Assembly: GCA_017880985.1 (NCBI GenBank)
Contig: JADGRK010000040.1
Coordinates: forward strand, 1 to 12,334
Origin: Rhodoferax sp.
Lineage (GTDB): Bacteria > Pseudomonadota > Gammaproteobacteria > Burkholderiales > Burkholderiaceae_C
Direction: 5' to 3'
DNA: 12,334 nucleotides
In this document: positions 1 through 6,027 of the stretch, in pieces
Position numbering within the stretch: position 1 is the first letter of the stretch
How the letters are laid out: the number at the start of each line of letters is the position of its first letter
The notes under the pieces: generated by a model
Seen by the model: only the letters and a program-made list of their open reading frames with translations
Databases searched by the model: none
Told to the model about the DNA's origin: nothing
Program-made: the position numbers and the translations under genes

Positions 1-492
1 TTGGTGGTGTTTAGCGTGGCGATCTCACACCGGCTGCAACTGTCTCGGGTCGGTCGCGCCTGGATGGCTATTCGCGAAGACGAAACTGCTGCCAAGGCGA
101 TGGGCATCAACACCCGCAATCTGAAACTGTTGGCTTTTGGCATGGGTGCCACCTTTGGCGGTGTCTCCGGTGCCATGTTTGCCTCGTTCCAGGGTTTTGT
201 TTCACCCGAGTCCTTCAGCTTGATGGAGTCGATCATGATCGTGGCGATGGTGGTGCTGGGCGGCATTGGGCATTTGCCGGGCGTCATTTTGGGTGCGTTG
301 CTGCTGTCGGCTTTGCCTGAAGTGCTGCGTTATGTGGCCGGACCGCTACAGGCCATGACCGGTGGCCGACTTGATTCGGCAATTTTGCGCCAGCTCCTGA
401 TTGCGCTGGCCATGATCATCATCATGCTGATGCGTCCACGCGGCTTGTGGCCATCGCCTGACCATGGCAAGTCGCTCCTGAATAGCAAATGA
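1..492 (+). CDS. livM: Branched-chain amino-acid ABC transporter permease LivM, C-terminal part
   Basis: The frame is open from the first base, so the gene begins upstream and only about 163 C-terminal residues are visible. LivM is one of two inner-membrane permeases of the Leu/Ile/Val (or related amino acid/amide) importer. The sequence shows the cytoplasmic coupling-loop motif REDETAAKAMGIN (visible residues 25-37), which contacts the LivG/LivF ATPases. It is followed by hydrophobic spans around residues 43-62, 73-107 and 129-144 and the family-typical ending MRPRGLWPSP. livG and livF follow on the same strand, which fixes the assignment. The gap to livG is about 125 bp, long for this operon, and it contains a palindromic repeat. 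The substrate could be another amino acid, urea or a short amide, since LivM-type permeases serve all of these. The upstream binding protein and LivH are not in the window. Confidence 0.93.
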   Translation: MVVFSVAISHRLQLSRVGRAWMAIREDETAAKAMGINTRNLKLLAFGMGATFGGVSGAMFASFQGFVSPESFSLMESIMIVAMVVLGGIGHLPGVILGALLLSALPEVLRYVAGPLQAMTGGRLDSAILRQLLIALAMIIIMLMRPRGLWPSPDHGKSLLNSK

Positions 493-523
493 AACTTTGT
501 GGGAAAGACTGAGACCGAAAAGT

Positions 524-573
524 TTGCGGGACAGACCGAAGTTACGCGAAGCGAACAAGCTCTGTCCTCAACA
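524..573 (+). repeat. 50-bp palindromic repeat, copy 1 (livM-livG gap)
   Basis: This stretch matches 4864-4913 at 46 of 50 positions. The ends form an inverted repeat, GGGACAGA (528-535) against TCTGTCCT (561-568), giving 7 pairs. Inside lies a second hairpin, GTT-a-CGC-GAA-GCG-AAC (541-556). A degenerate copy of the 5' arm precedes it at 497-512, matching at 13 of 16 positions. It lies between the livM stop and the livG start, so it would be transcribed and could act as an intra-operon stem-loop. Size and architecture resemble REP/small palindromic elements; the family is not one I can name. Confidence 0.8.
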
Positions 574-617
574 TTTCAAGGCGAGCCAGCCCTCTCCCAA
601 CTGATTAGAAAGTGGAT

Positions 618-1388
618 ATGACAGACACTGTACTTAACGTTGCCAACGTTTCCAAACGATTTGGTGGCCTGCAGGCCTTGAGCGACGTTGGCATCAAGAT
701 CATGCGCGGTCAGGTTTATGGTCTGATTGGGCCCAATGGCGCTGGCAAAACCACGTTTTTCAATGTGCTGACCGGCCTCTACGCGCCTGACAGCGGCAGC
801 TTTGAATTGGCGGGTAAGACCTATCGTCCCAGCGCTGTCCATGAAGTGGCCAAAGCCGGCATTGCGCGCACCTTTCAGAACATTCGCCTGTTCGCCGAAA
901 TGACGGCCCTGGAAAACGTCATGGTGGGGCGTCACGTTCGCACCCACTCAGGGCTGATCGGTGCCATTTTTCACACCCCAGGTTTCAAGGCCGAAGAAGC
1001 CGCCATTGCTAAGCGCTCACATGAGTTGCTGGACTACGTGGGCATTGCCACCCTGGCCGACTACAAAGCCCGCACGCTGAGCTATGGCGACCAGCGTCGG
1101 CTTGAAATAGCGCGCGCGCTGGCGACCGACCCACAACTGATTGCGCTGGATGAACCGGCGGCCGGCATGAACTCCACCGAGAAGGTGATGCTGCGTGAGC
1201 TGATCGACAAGATCCGCAATGACAACCGCACTATTTTGCTCATTGAGCACGATGTAAAGCTGGTGATGGGCCTGTGTGATCGGGTGACAGTGCTGGACTA
1301 TGGCAAACAGATCGCCGAAGGCACGCCGGCCGATGTGCAGAAAGACGCAAAAGTGATCGAAGCCTATCTAGGTACCAGCGGAAAATGA
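618..1388 (+). CDS. livG: Branched-chain amino-acid ABC transporter ATP-binding protein LivG
   Basis: This is the cytoplasmic ATPase that powers import through LivH/LivM. With the ATG at 618 the protein has 256 residues, close to the usual LivG length of about 255. It shows Walker A GPNGAGKTT (38-46), the Q-loop TFQN (85-88), an LSYGD signature followed by QRRLEIARAL (154-168), Walker B LIALDE (174-179) and the switch histidine in EHD (H211). A GTG at 612 is also in frame, but AGAAAG at 606-611 is a usable ribosome site only for the ATG. The livF start overlaps its stop as ATGA, which indicates translational coupling. LivG and LivF form an asymmetric ATPase pair. Confidence in family is very high; the transported substrate is inferred. 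Confidence 0.96.
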   Translation: MTDTVLNVANVSKRFGGLQALSDVGIKIMRGQVYGLIGPNGAGKTTFFNVLTGLYAPDSGSFELAGKTYRPSAVHEVAKAGIARTFQNIRLFAEMTALENVMVGRHVRTHSGLIGAIFHTPGFKAEEAAIAKRSHELLDYVGIATLADYKARTLSYGDQRRLEIARALATDPQLIALDEPAAGMNSTEKVMLRELIDKIRNDNRTILLIEHDVKLVMGLCDRVTVLDYGKQIAEGTPADVQKDAKVIEAYLGTSGK

Positions 1389-2104
1389 CGATGAATACTT
1401 TTCTTAAAGTGACAGGTCTCAAAGTGGCTTATGGTGGCATTCAGGCCGTCAAAGGGGTTGACTTTGAAGTGCATGAAGGCGAGTTGGTGTCGCTGATCGG
1501 CTCCAATGGCGCTGGCAAAACAACCACCATGAAAGCCATTACGGGTTCTCTGCCAATCAACGAGGGGGACATCGAGTACCTGGGCAAAAGCATTCGCGGT
1601 CAAGGTCCGTGGGATCTGGTCAAGCAGGGTCTGGCCATGGTGCCCGAAGGACGTGGGGTGTTTGCTCGAATGAGCACGGTTGAGAACCTGCAGATGGGTG
1701 CTTACATTCGCAGTGACAAGGCCGCGATACTCGCTGACATCGACAAGGTGTTCAGCATCTTCCCGCGTCTCAAGGAGCGCAGTGATCAGCTCGCAGGCAC
1801 GCTTTCGGGCGGCGAGCAGCAAATGCTGGCGATTGGCCGCGCCTTGATGAGTCGGCCCAAAGTGCTGCTGATGGACGAGCCGTCCATGGGCCTGGCGCCG
1901 ATCATGGTGGACAAGATTTTTGAAGTGGTGCGAGATGTTTATGCACAAGGTGTAACCATATTGCTGGTCGAGCAAAACGCCAGCCGCGCGCTGGCCATAG
2001 CCGACCGAGGTTACGTGATGGAGTCCGGCCTCATCACCATGTCGGGCGACGCCAAGACCATGCTCAACGACCCCAAGGTGCGTGCCGCTTATCTGGGTGA
2101 GTAG
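1385..2104 (+). CDS. livF: Branched-chain amino-acid ABC transporter ATP-binding protein LivF
   Basis: This is the second ATPase of the importer. The ATG at 1385 overlaps the livG stop by 4 bp and gives 239 residues. A second in-frame ATG at 1391 gives 237, the usual LivF length, and is better spaced from the GGA at 1380-1382, so either may be used. It shows Walker A GSNGAGKTT (39-47), a Q-loop replaced by VPEGRGVF (86-93), the signature LSGGEQQ (140-146) and Walker B VLLMDEP (160-166). The switch region reads LVEQNA (194-199), with Gln in place of His, the normal LivF feature that separates it from LivG. It is the last gene of the operon and a hairpin with a T-run follows it. Confidence 0.96.
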   Translation: MTMNTFLKVTGLKVAYGGIQAVKGVDFEVHEGELVSLIGSNGAGKTTTMKAITGSLPINEGDIEYLGKSIRGQGPWDLVKQGLAMVPEGRGVFARMSTVENLQMGAYIRSDKAAILADIDKVFSIFPRLKERSDQLAGTLSGGEQQMLAIGRALMSRPKVLLMDEPSMGLAPIMVDKIFEVVRDVYAQGVTILLVEQNASRALAIADRGYVMESGLITMSGDAKTMLNDPKVRAAYLGE

Positions 2105-2117
2105 TCAAACTGCTTAC

Positions 2118-2150
2118 CAAGGTCAATGATTTTCGTGTTGGCCTTGTTTT
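2118..2150 (+). terminator. Probable intrinsic terminator of the liv operon
   Basis: CAAGGTCAA (2118-2126) can pair with TTGGCCTTG (2138-2146) through 9 positions, one of them a G-U wobble, with an 11-nt loop. TTTT follows directly at 2147-2150. It starts 14 bp after the livF stop. The stem is only moderately GC-rich, so efficiency is uncertain. Confidence 0.55.
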
Positions 2151-2172
2151 GTGAGGTTTTCTGCAGGATTGT

Positions 2173-2186
2173 TTGATTTTGCTCAA
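2173..2186. promoter_or_regulatory. FNR-type operator candidate (TTGAT-N4-CTCAA)
   Basis: TTGATTTTGCTCAA matches the FNR consensus TTGAT-N4-ATCAA at 9 of 10 informative bases. It lies 35 bp upstream of the ATG of a Crp/Fnr-family gene whose recognition helix carries the FNR-type residues. No convincing -10/-35 pair is visible between it and the gene, so whether it activates or represses cannot be read from the sequence. Confidence 0.5.
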
Positions 2187-2221
2187 GGTCAAGAGGACCT
2201 AATCGCGGCAAAGTCTGATTG

Positions 2222-2845
2222 ATGTTGCCAGCCAAAACAATTTCTCCCTCGGTCGAACTTCAGGTCGCTGTGCGCGGTGCGCTACTGCTCAGACGGCGAG
2301 TAGCCCCCGCTTGGGTTGTTTATCTGGAGTCTGGTCGGGTCGCCTTGGGTGTGATGGAGGGCGATGCCATGGAGCACCAGCTTGGCGTGCTGGAAGGACC
2401 GTGCTGGCTGGAGGCGTCGTCTGCCGTGCTGAGGTTGCCTCATATGGTCGATGCGGTGGCAGAAACTGACGTGTCATTGCGTTGTGTGCCGATGGCCGAC
2501 TTTCACCGATCCCTTGCTGCGATGCCTGCGCCTGCCCAGACCGTGTTGCATGATGTGGCAATGGCGCACCGCCAGCAAACCGACTTTGCCATCAGTCGTT
2601 TGGCCAAAGACGCCGAGTCCCGCTGTGCCGAGTGGCTCTTGCGCCATGCCCAGACGGGAGACACTGGTGTGATGGCGGTATTGCTCCAACTGCGCAAGCG
2701 ATCGATGGCCGCGCAACTGGGCATTGCCCCTGAGACGCTGTCACGCGTGCTGCGCCACCTGCGCGAACGCAGTTTGATCAGTGGGTCGGGGCGGACACTG
2801 AACCTGGTCGATCCCGGTGGCTTGAGATCGTTGGCTGGCGTCTGA
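2222..2845 (+). CDS. Crp/Fnr-superfamily transcriptional regulator
   Basis: This is a 207-residue DNA-binding regulator. The N-terminal half (about 10-105) looks like a degenerate cyclic-nucleotide-binding-type beta roll. A dimerisation helix region (about 107-140) follows, then a winged helix-turn-helix (about 154-187). The recognition helix reads APETLSRVLRHL, with E171, S174 and R175 in the arrangement that FNR and its relatives use to read TTGAT. The cysteines (61, 88, 135) do not form the N-terminal 4Fe-4S cluster motif of FNR, so direct oxygen sensing by that route is unlikely; a heme/NO-type or other signal is possible. An in-frame TTG at 2219 precedes the chosen ATG; the ribosome site is weak for both. 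A near-consensus FNR box lies just upstream, which suggests autoregulation or cross-control by FNR. The effector is unknown. Confidence 0.88.
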   Translation: MLPAKTISPSVELQVAVRGALLLRRRVAPAWVVYLESGRVALGVMEGDAMEHQLGVLEGPCWLEASSAVLRLPHMVDAVAETDVSLRCVPMADFHRSLAAMPAPAQTVLHDVAMAHRQQTDFAISRLAKDAESRCAEWLLRHAQTGDTGVMAVLLQLRKRSMAAQLGIAPETLSRVLRHLRERSLISGSGRTLNLVDPGGLRSLAGV

Positions 2846-2966
2846 ATTGGCAAGGTCCGAACCAGAAGTAGCGACGCGAATTTTGACAGCACGATGAGTG
2901 GGAACGTTTGCTCACGGATGTGTCAACCCGCACCCACGCAAATCTCCCTAGCCTTGGCGACTGGTT
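2846..2966. other. Intergenic stretch, no gene recognised
   Basis: This is the first part of a 514-bp stretch between the regulator and the BMP-type importer. I see no coding similarity, RNA gene or clear terminator here. GGGAACGTTTGC (around 2900-2912) and GCAAATCTCCC (around 2939-2949) form an imperfect inverted repeat of unknown meaning. The rest of the stretch (2967-3359) holds the XdhB remnant and the upstream region of the importer. Confidence 0.5.
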
Positions 2967-3256
2967 TCAGACGGTCAGTGCCCGCAACACGTTTTCCGCT
3001 GTCGCCGGCGCGGCCAATCTCACGCTTTGTCCATCCCGCGCGCTTGCGCCACGGCATCTCGCAGCGCCTCATAGACGCTGATCGCCGACATTGACGGCGA
3101 CTCTCCCACGGCTTTGGAAGCAAACACGTTTTCCTCGGGATTGGGCTCGGGCCATGGATCGACCTTGAAGCGCGCTGTCAGGTCTCTCGCAGTGGGAATT
3201 CTGCAGGTGCTGGGCGGGTGGGTGCTACATTGCGCGGTGACACAATTTCGCCGCCA
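2967..3256 (-). pseudogene. xdhB: Remnant of xanthine dehydrogenase molybdopterin-binding subunit (XdhB C-terminus)
   Basis: Reading the minus strand gives STHPPSTCRIPTARDL, then FKVDPWPEPN, ENVFASKAVGESPSMSAISV and YEALRDAVA. This is the C-terminal pattern of molybdenum hydroxylase large subunits, where relatives read approximately STHAPSTYKIPTARDV ... SKAVGEPPLMLAISVxxALRDAV. The Glu of the conserved GE pair, the catalytic base position in this family, is kept, but GEPP has become GESP. The frame hits TGA at 3022-3020. Shifting by one base just there restores LRLAAPATAENVLRALTV and a natural stop at 2969-2967, the typical XdhB ending. Only about 90 of some 770 residues remain, and similarity fades upstream of about 3226, so the gene is truncated as well as frameshifted. 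xdhA and xdhC are not seen. The neighbouring importer fits a former purine catabolism locus. Confidence 0.8.
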
Positions 3257-3293
3257 TGTTCTAAGATGCGAGGCGGATTGAATCAGCTTTAGG

Positions 3294-3322
3294 TTGGCAT
3301 CAACTTTGCGTTTATGAATAAC
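3294..3322 (+). promoter_or_regulatory. Possible sigma-70 promoter for the BMP-type importer operon
   Basis: TTGGCA (3294-3299, 5 of 6 to the -35 consensus) is followed after 17 bp by AATAAC (3317-3322, 4 of 6 to the -10 consensus), 37 bp before the ATPase start. TATCTA/TATACA around 3330-3339 is an alternative -10. An ATCAA half-site at 3299-3303 overlaps the -35, but its partner half is poor. This is a weak motif-only prediction. Confidence 0.3.
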
Positions 3323-3359
3323 AGCTTCCTATCTATACACCAATGAGATCAGCCGCTCC

Positions 3360-4979
3360 ATGACGACCCCACGCCTTCAGCTTGCGGGTATCACCAAGAG
3401 TTACCCTGGCGTGGTCGCCAATGACGACGTGTCCCTGACCGTTTTGCCGGGCGAAACGCACGCCGTGCTGGGCGAAAACGGTGCCGGCAAATCGACCCTG
3501 ATGAAAATCATCTATGGCTCAATCAAACCCGATGCCGGGCAGATGATGCTCAACGGACAGCGGATGCAGATCCATAGTCCCAAGGAAGCGCGGGCCAACG
3601 GCATCAGCATGGTGTTCCAGCACTTCAACCTGTTTGACACCATGACGGTGGCCGAGAACGTCTGGCTCGGGCTGACCCGGACTTCCCTTGAGCAGGTCAC
3701 TGCGAGCATTCTCGGCAAGGCAAGCGAGTACGGGCTTGAAATCGATCCTGCGCGTCCGGTGCACACCTTGAGTGTGGGAGAGATGCAACGGGTGGAAATT
3801 ATTCGCGCCTTGCTGACTCGGCCGGAGCTGCTGATTCTGGATGAGCCCACCTCTGTGCTGACCCCCCAAGCCGTGGAAAAACTTTTTGTGGTGCTCAAAA
3901 AACTGGCATCCGAGGGTTGCAGCATTTTGTATATCAGCCACAAGTTGCATGAAATTCGTGAGCTCTGCAATGCCTGCACCGTCCTGCGCGGGGGCCGGGT
4001 CACCGGGGTCTGCAATCCGGCCAATGAATCCAATGCCTCGCTCTCAAGCATGATGATTGGTGCCGAGCCACCCCAGTTGACCCATCGCGCGCTCCACGCC
4101 GGTGCGCCGGTGTTGCGTGTGCGGGACTTGAGACTCACGCGTGAGGACCAGTTTGGCGCGGACCTGGAGGGCATCACCCTGGAGGTGCGTGCGGGCGAGG
4201 TGCTTGGCATTGCCGGTGTTTCCGGCAACGGCCAGAAGGAACTGCTCTATGCCCTGTCGGGTGAAGATGTGCGCGCGAGGCGGGGGGCGATATTCATTGG
4301 TGACGCCGATGTGTCGCGCCTGCACCCGGGCGAGCGGCGCAAGCTCGGTTTGCATTTTGTGCCGGAAGAGCGTTTGGGTCGGGGTGCGGTACCCACGCTG
4401 GACCTGGCGCACAACCTGTTGCTCACACGGCATGAAGCCATTTCGCATCCGGATGTTGCCGGGGGTTGGATCCGGCTTGCGCCATTGGAAGCGCAGGCTG
4501 ATCGGATCATCCGGCGTTTTAATGTAAAAACGGGTGGTTCGCGCTCGCTGGCGCGTTCCCTGTCAGGTGGCAATTTGCAGAAATTCATCGTCGGGCGAGA
4601 AATCGATGCCGCGCCCAGGCTGTTCATCGTGTCGCAGCCGACCTGGGGCGTCGATGTCGGTGCGGCAGCGCAAATTCGCGCTGAGATTCTGGCGTTGCGC
4701 GATGCCGGTTGCGCCGTGCTCGTGGTGAGCGAAGAACTCGATGAACTGTTTGAGCTCAGTGACCGCCTGCACGTCATCGCCCGCGGCCGACTGTCGCCTT
4801 CGGTTCCGATCGGCGAAGCGACAGTAGAGAAGATTGGCGAGTGGATGAGCGGTTTATGGGATCTTGCGGGACAGACCGCAGTTACACGAAGTGAACAAGC
4901 TCTGTCCCCAACAGATAACGGGATGTTGGATGTCCATCTTGAGAGACAGACTGCAGTGACACGTGCCCAGCATGCTTAA
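3360..4979 (+). CDS. BMP-type (purine nucleoside/nucleobase) ABC importer, duplicated ATP-binding subunit
   Basis: This is a cytoplasmic ATPase with two ABC domains in one chain, as in the NupO/RbsA-like subunits of nucleoside importers. Domain 1 has Walker A GENGAGKST (38-46), Q87, the signature LSVGEMQRVEI (137-147), Walker B LLILDEPT (157-164) and H194. Domain 2 is degenerate, with GVSGNGQKEL in place of Walker A (286-295), a good signature LSGGNLQK (401-408) and IVSQPTWGVD in place of Walker B (423-432). This active/degenerate pairing is normal in the family. Relatives usually end near residue 500 (IGEWMSGLW here). The last 36-39 residues, including QTAVTR twice, are encoded by palindromic repeat DNA. 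The first permease overlaps the 3' end. The ribosome site upstream of 3360 is poor. The purine assignment is inferred from family and the adjacent XdhB relic. Confidence 0.93.
   Translation: MTTPRLQLAGITKSYPGVVANDDVSLTVLPGETHAVLGENGAGKSTLMKIIYGSIKPDAGQMMLNGQRMQIHSPKEARANGISMVFQHFNLFDTMTVAENVWLGLTRTSLEQVTASILGKASEYGLEIDPARPVHTLSVGEMQRVEIIRALLTRPELLILDEPTSVLTPQAVEKLFVVLKKLASEGCSILYISHKLHEIRELCNACTVLRGGRVTGVCNPANESNASLSSMMIGAEPPQLTHRALHAGAPVLRVRDLRLTREDQFGADLEGITLEVRAGEVLGIAGVSGNGQKELLYALSGEDVRARRGAIFIGDADVSRLHPGERRKLGLHFVPEERLGRGAVPTLDLAHNLLLTRHEAISHPDVAGGWIRLAPLEAQADRIIRRFNVKTGGSRSLARSLSGGNLQKFIVGREIDAAPRLFIVSQPTWGVDVGAAAQIRAEILALRDAGCAVLVVSEELDELFELSDRLHVIARGRLSPSVPIGEATVEKIGEWMSGLWDLAGQTAVTRSEQALSPTDNGMLDVHLERQTAVTRAQHA
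4864..4913 (+). repeat. 50-bp palindromic repeat, copy 2 (inside the ATPase 3' end)
   Basis: Matches 524-573 at 46 of 50 positions. The outer arms GGGACAGA (4868-4875) and TCTGTCCC (4901-4908) pair perfectly over 8 bp. The inner hairpin is GTT-a-CAC-GAA-GTG-AAC (4881-4896), where the CGC/GCG of copy 1 has become CAC/GTG with pairing kept. The repeat is read in frame as residues 502-518 of the ATPase. Confidence 0.8.
4936..4963 (+). repeat. Partial third copy of the 50-bp repeat (5' arm only)
   Basis: Aligns with 4861-4888 at 24 of 28 positions, exactly 75 bp downstream, so it is in the same reading frame and yields a second QTAVTR peptide. The copy stops after ACACG, before the second half of the inner hairpin. 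Its last base is the first base of a possible GTG start for the downstream permease. Confidence 0.65.
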
Positions 4980-6027
4980 GCTTGAAGCCCGGTCCCAGTC
5001 TTCCGCGCTGTGGAGCTACGCCTCGCCGCTGCTGGCGCTGCTGTTCACCGTCGCCATTGGCGTTGTGTTGTTCGCTGCCTTGAGCAAAGACCCGGTGAGT
5101 GGTTTGCGGGTTTTTTTCTGGGAGCCGATCAAGAGCGGCTACGCGCTGGGTGAATTGACCGTCAAGGCCACGCCGCTGCTGCTGATTGCGCTGGGTCTGG
5201 CGGTGTGCTTTCGCTCCAACGTCTGGAACATTGGGGCCGAAGGGCAGTATGTGCTGGGTGCCATCGCGGCCAGCGGTGTGGCGCTGCTGGCGGATCAGAG
5301 CAGTACTGGCTGGATTGTGATTCCGATTCTTGTTGCAGGCGTGCTGGGTGGCATGTTTTGGGCTGGCATCACGGCCTGGTTGCGGGATCGTTTCCATGCC
5401 AACGAGATTTTGGTGAGCCTGATGCTGGTGTACGTGGCGGTTCAGTTGCTCAGTTACATGGTGGCGGGCCCCTGGAAAGACCCGCAGGGCTACAACTTTC
5501 CGCAGAGCAAGAACTTCGATCTTGTGACCCGCATTCCGCGCTTGTTTGAGGGTTCACGCGTGAGCATTGGCGTGTTCCTGGCCTTGGCGGGTGTTGTCGG
5601 GGCATGGATATTCCTGTTTCGCACACGTGCCGGTTTTGCGCAGCAGGTCGGTGGCTTGGCACCGGCCGCCGCGCGCTATGCCGGTTTTTCCTCGCGCCGC
5701 GCCTTGTGGGTGGCGTTGCTGGTCTCGGGCGGTATGGCCGGACTGGCAGGCGCGCTTGAAGTGGCCGGGCCGATCGGGCAACTCACGCCTTACGTGCCGG
5801 CCGGCTACGGCTTTGCCGCCATCATCGTCGCCTTTGTCGGGCGACTGCATCCGGTCGGCATGGTGTTCTCGGCCATTTTGATGAGCATGTTTTATATCGG
5901 CGGAGAGCTCGCACAGTCGCGCCTGGGGCTGCCCAAGTCGCTCACCGGTGTGTTTCAGGGTTTGCTGCTGTTCACCTTGCTGGCCTGCGATACGTTGGTG
6001 AATTACCGCTTGAAGTGGGGCAAATGA
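4972..6027 (+). CDS. BMP-type (purine nucleoside/nucleobase) ABC importer permease 1
   Basis: An inner-membrane permease of the BPD_transp_2 family (NupP/YufP type), about 351 residues. It shows roughly nine hydrophobic spans, for example residues 19-38, 66-81, 114-136, 145-165, 197-216, 243-263 and 325-343 counted from the ATG at 4972. The conserved NIGAEGQ motif of nucleoside-type permeases lies at 86-92. The ATG at 4972 overlaps the ATPase stop by 8 bp. An in-frame GTG at 4963 would add three residues and begins in the partial repeat. Neither has a clear Shine-Dalgarno sequence, so translation is probably coupled to the ATPase. The stop overlaps the start of permease 2. The two permeases form the heterodimeric channel. 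Confidence 0.92.
   Translation: MLKLEARSQSSALWSYASPLLALLFTVAIGVVLFAALSKDPVSGLRVFFWEPIKSGYALGELTVKATPLLLIALGLAVCFRSNVWNIGAEGQYVLGAIAASGVALLADQSSTGWIVIPILVAGVLGGMFWAGITAWLRDRFHANEILVSLMLVYVAVQLLSYMVAGPWKDPQGYNFPQSKNFDLVTRIPRLFEGSRVSIGVFLALAGVVGAWIFLFRTRAGFAQQVGGLAPAAARYAGFSSRRALWVALLVSGGMAGLAGALEVAGPIGQLTPYVPAGYGFAAIIVAFVGRLHPVGMVFSAILMSMFYIGGELAQSRLGLPKSLTGVFQGLLLFTLLACDTLVNYRLKWGK

Noticed and set aside
2900..2949. Imperfect inverted repeat as an insertion-sequence end
   Set aside because: The arms match only partly, there is no transposase fragment or target duplication, and no partner end was seen.
2894..3123. Two 66-codon open frames on opposite strands in the 514-bp gap
   Set aside because: The plus-strand frame has no motif. 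The minus-strand frame mixes the wrong reading frames of the XdhB remnant. The remnant's own frames carry the recognisable protein motifs.
3290..3303. Possible FNR site upstream of the importer operon
   Set aside because: Only the ATCAA half matches fully; the other half matches 3 of 5, giving 8 of 10 in an AT-rich stretch, which is too weak to report as a site.
3343..3363. Six-codon upstream frame (ATGAGATCAG...) whose TGA overlaps the ATPase ATG
   Set aside because: No ribosome site in front of it and no sign of a leader-peptide design; a chance overlap is sufficient.
3512..4228. Open frame of 238 codons on the minus strand within the ATPase gene
   Set aside because: Antisense shadow of a conserved ABC ATPase; Ser/Arg-rich translation without domain features.
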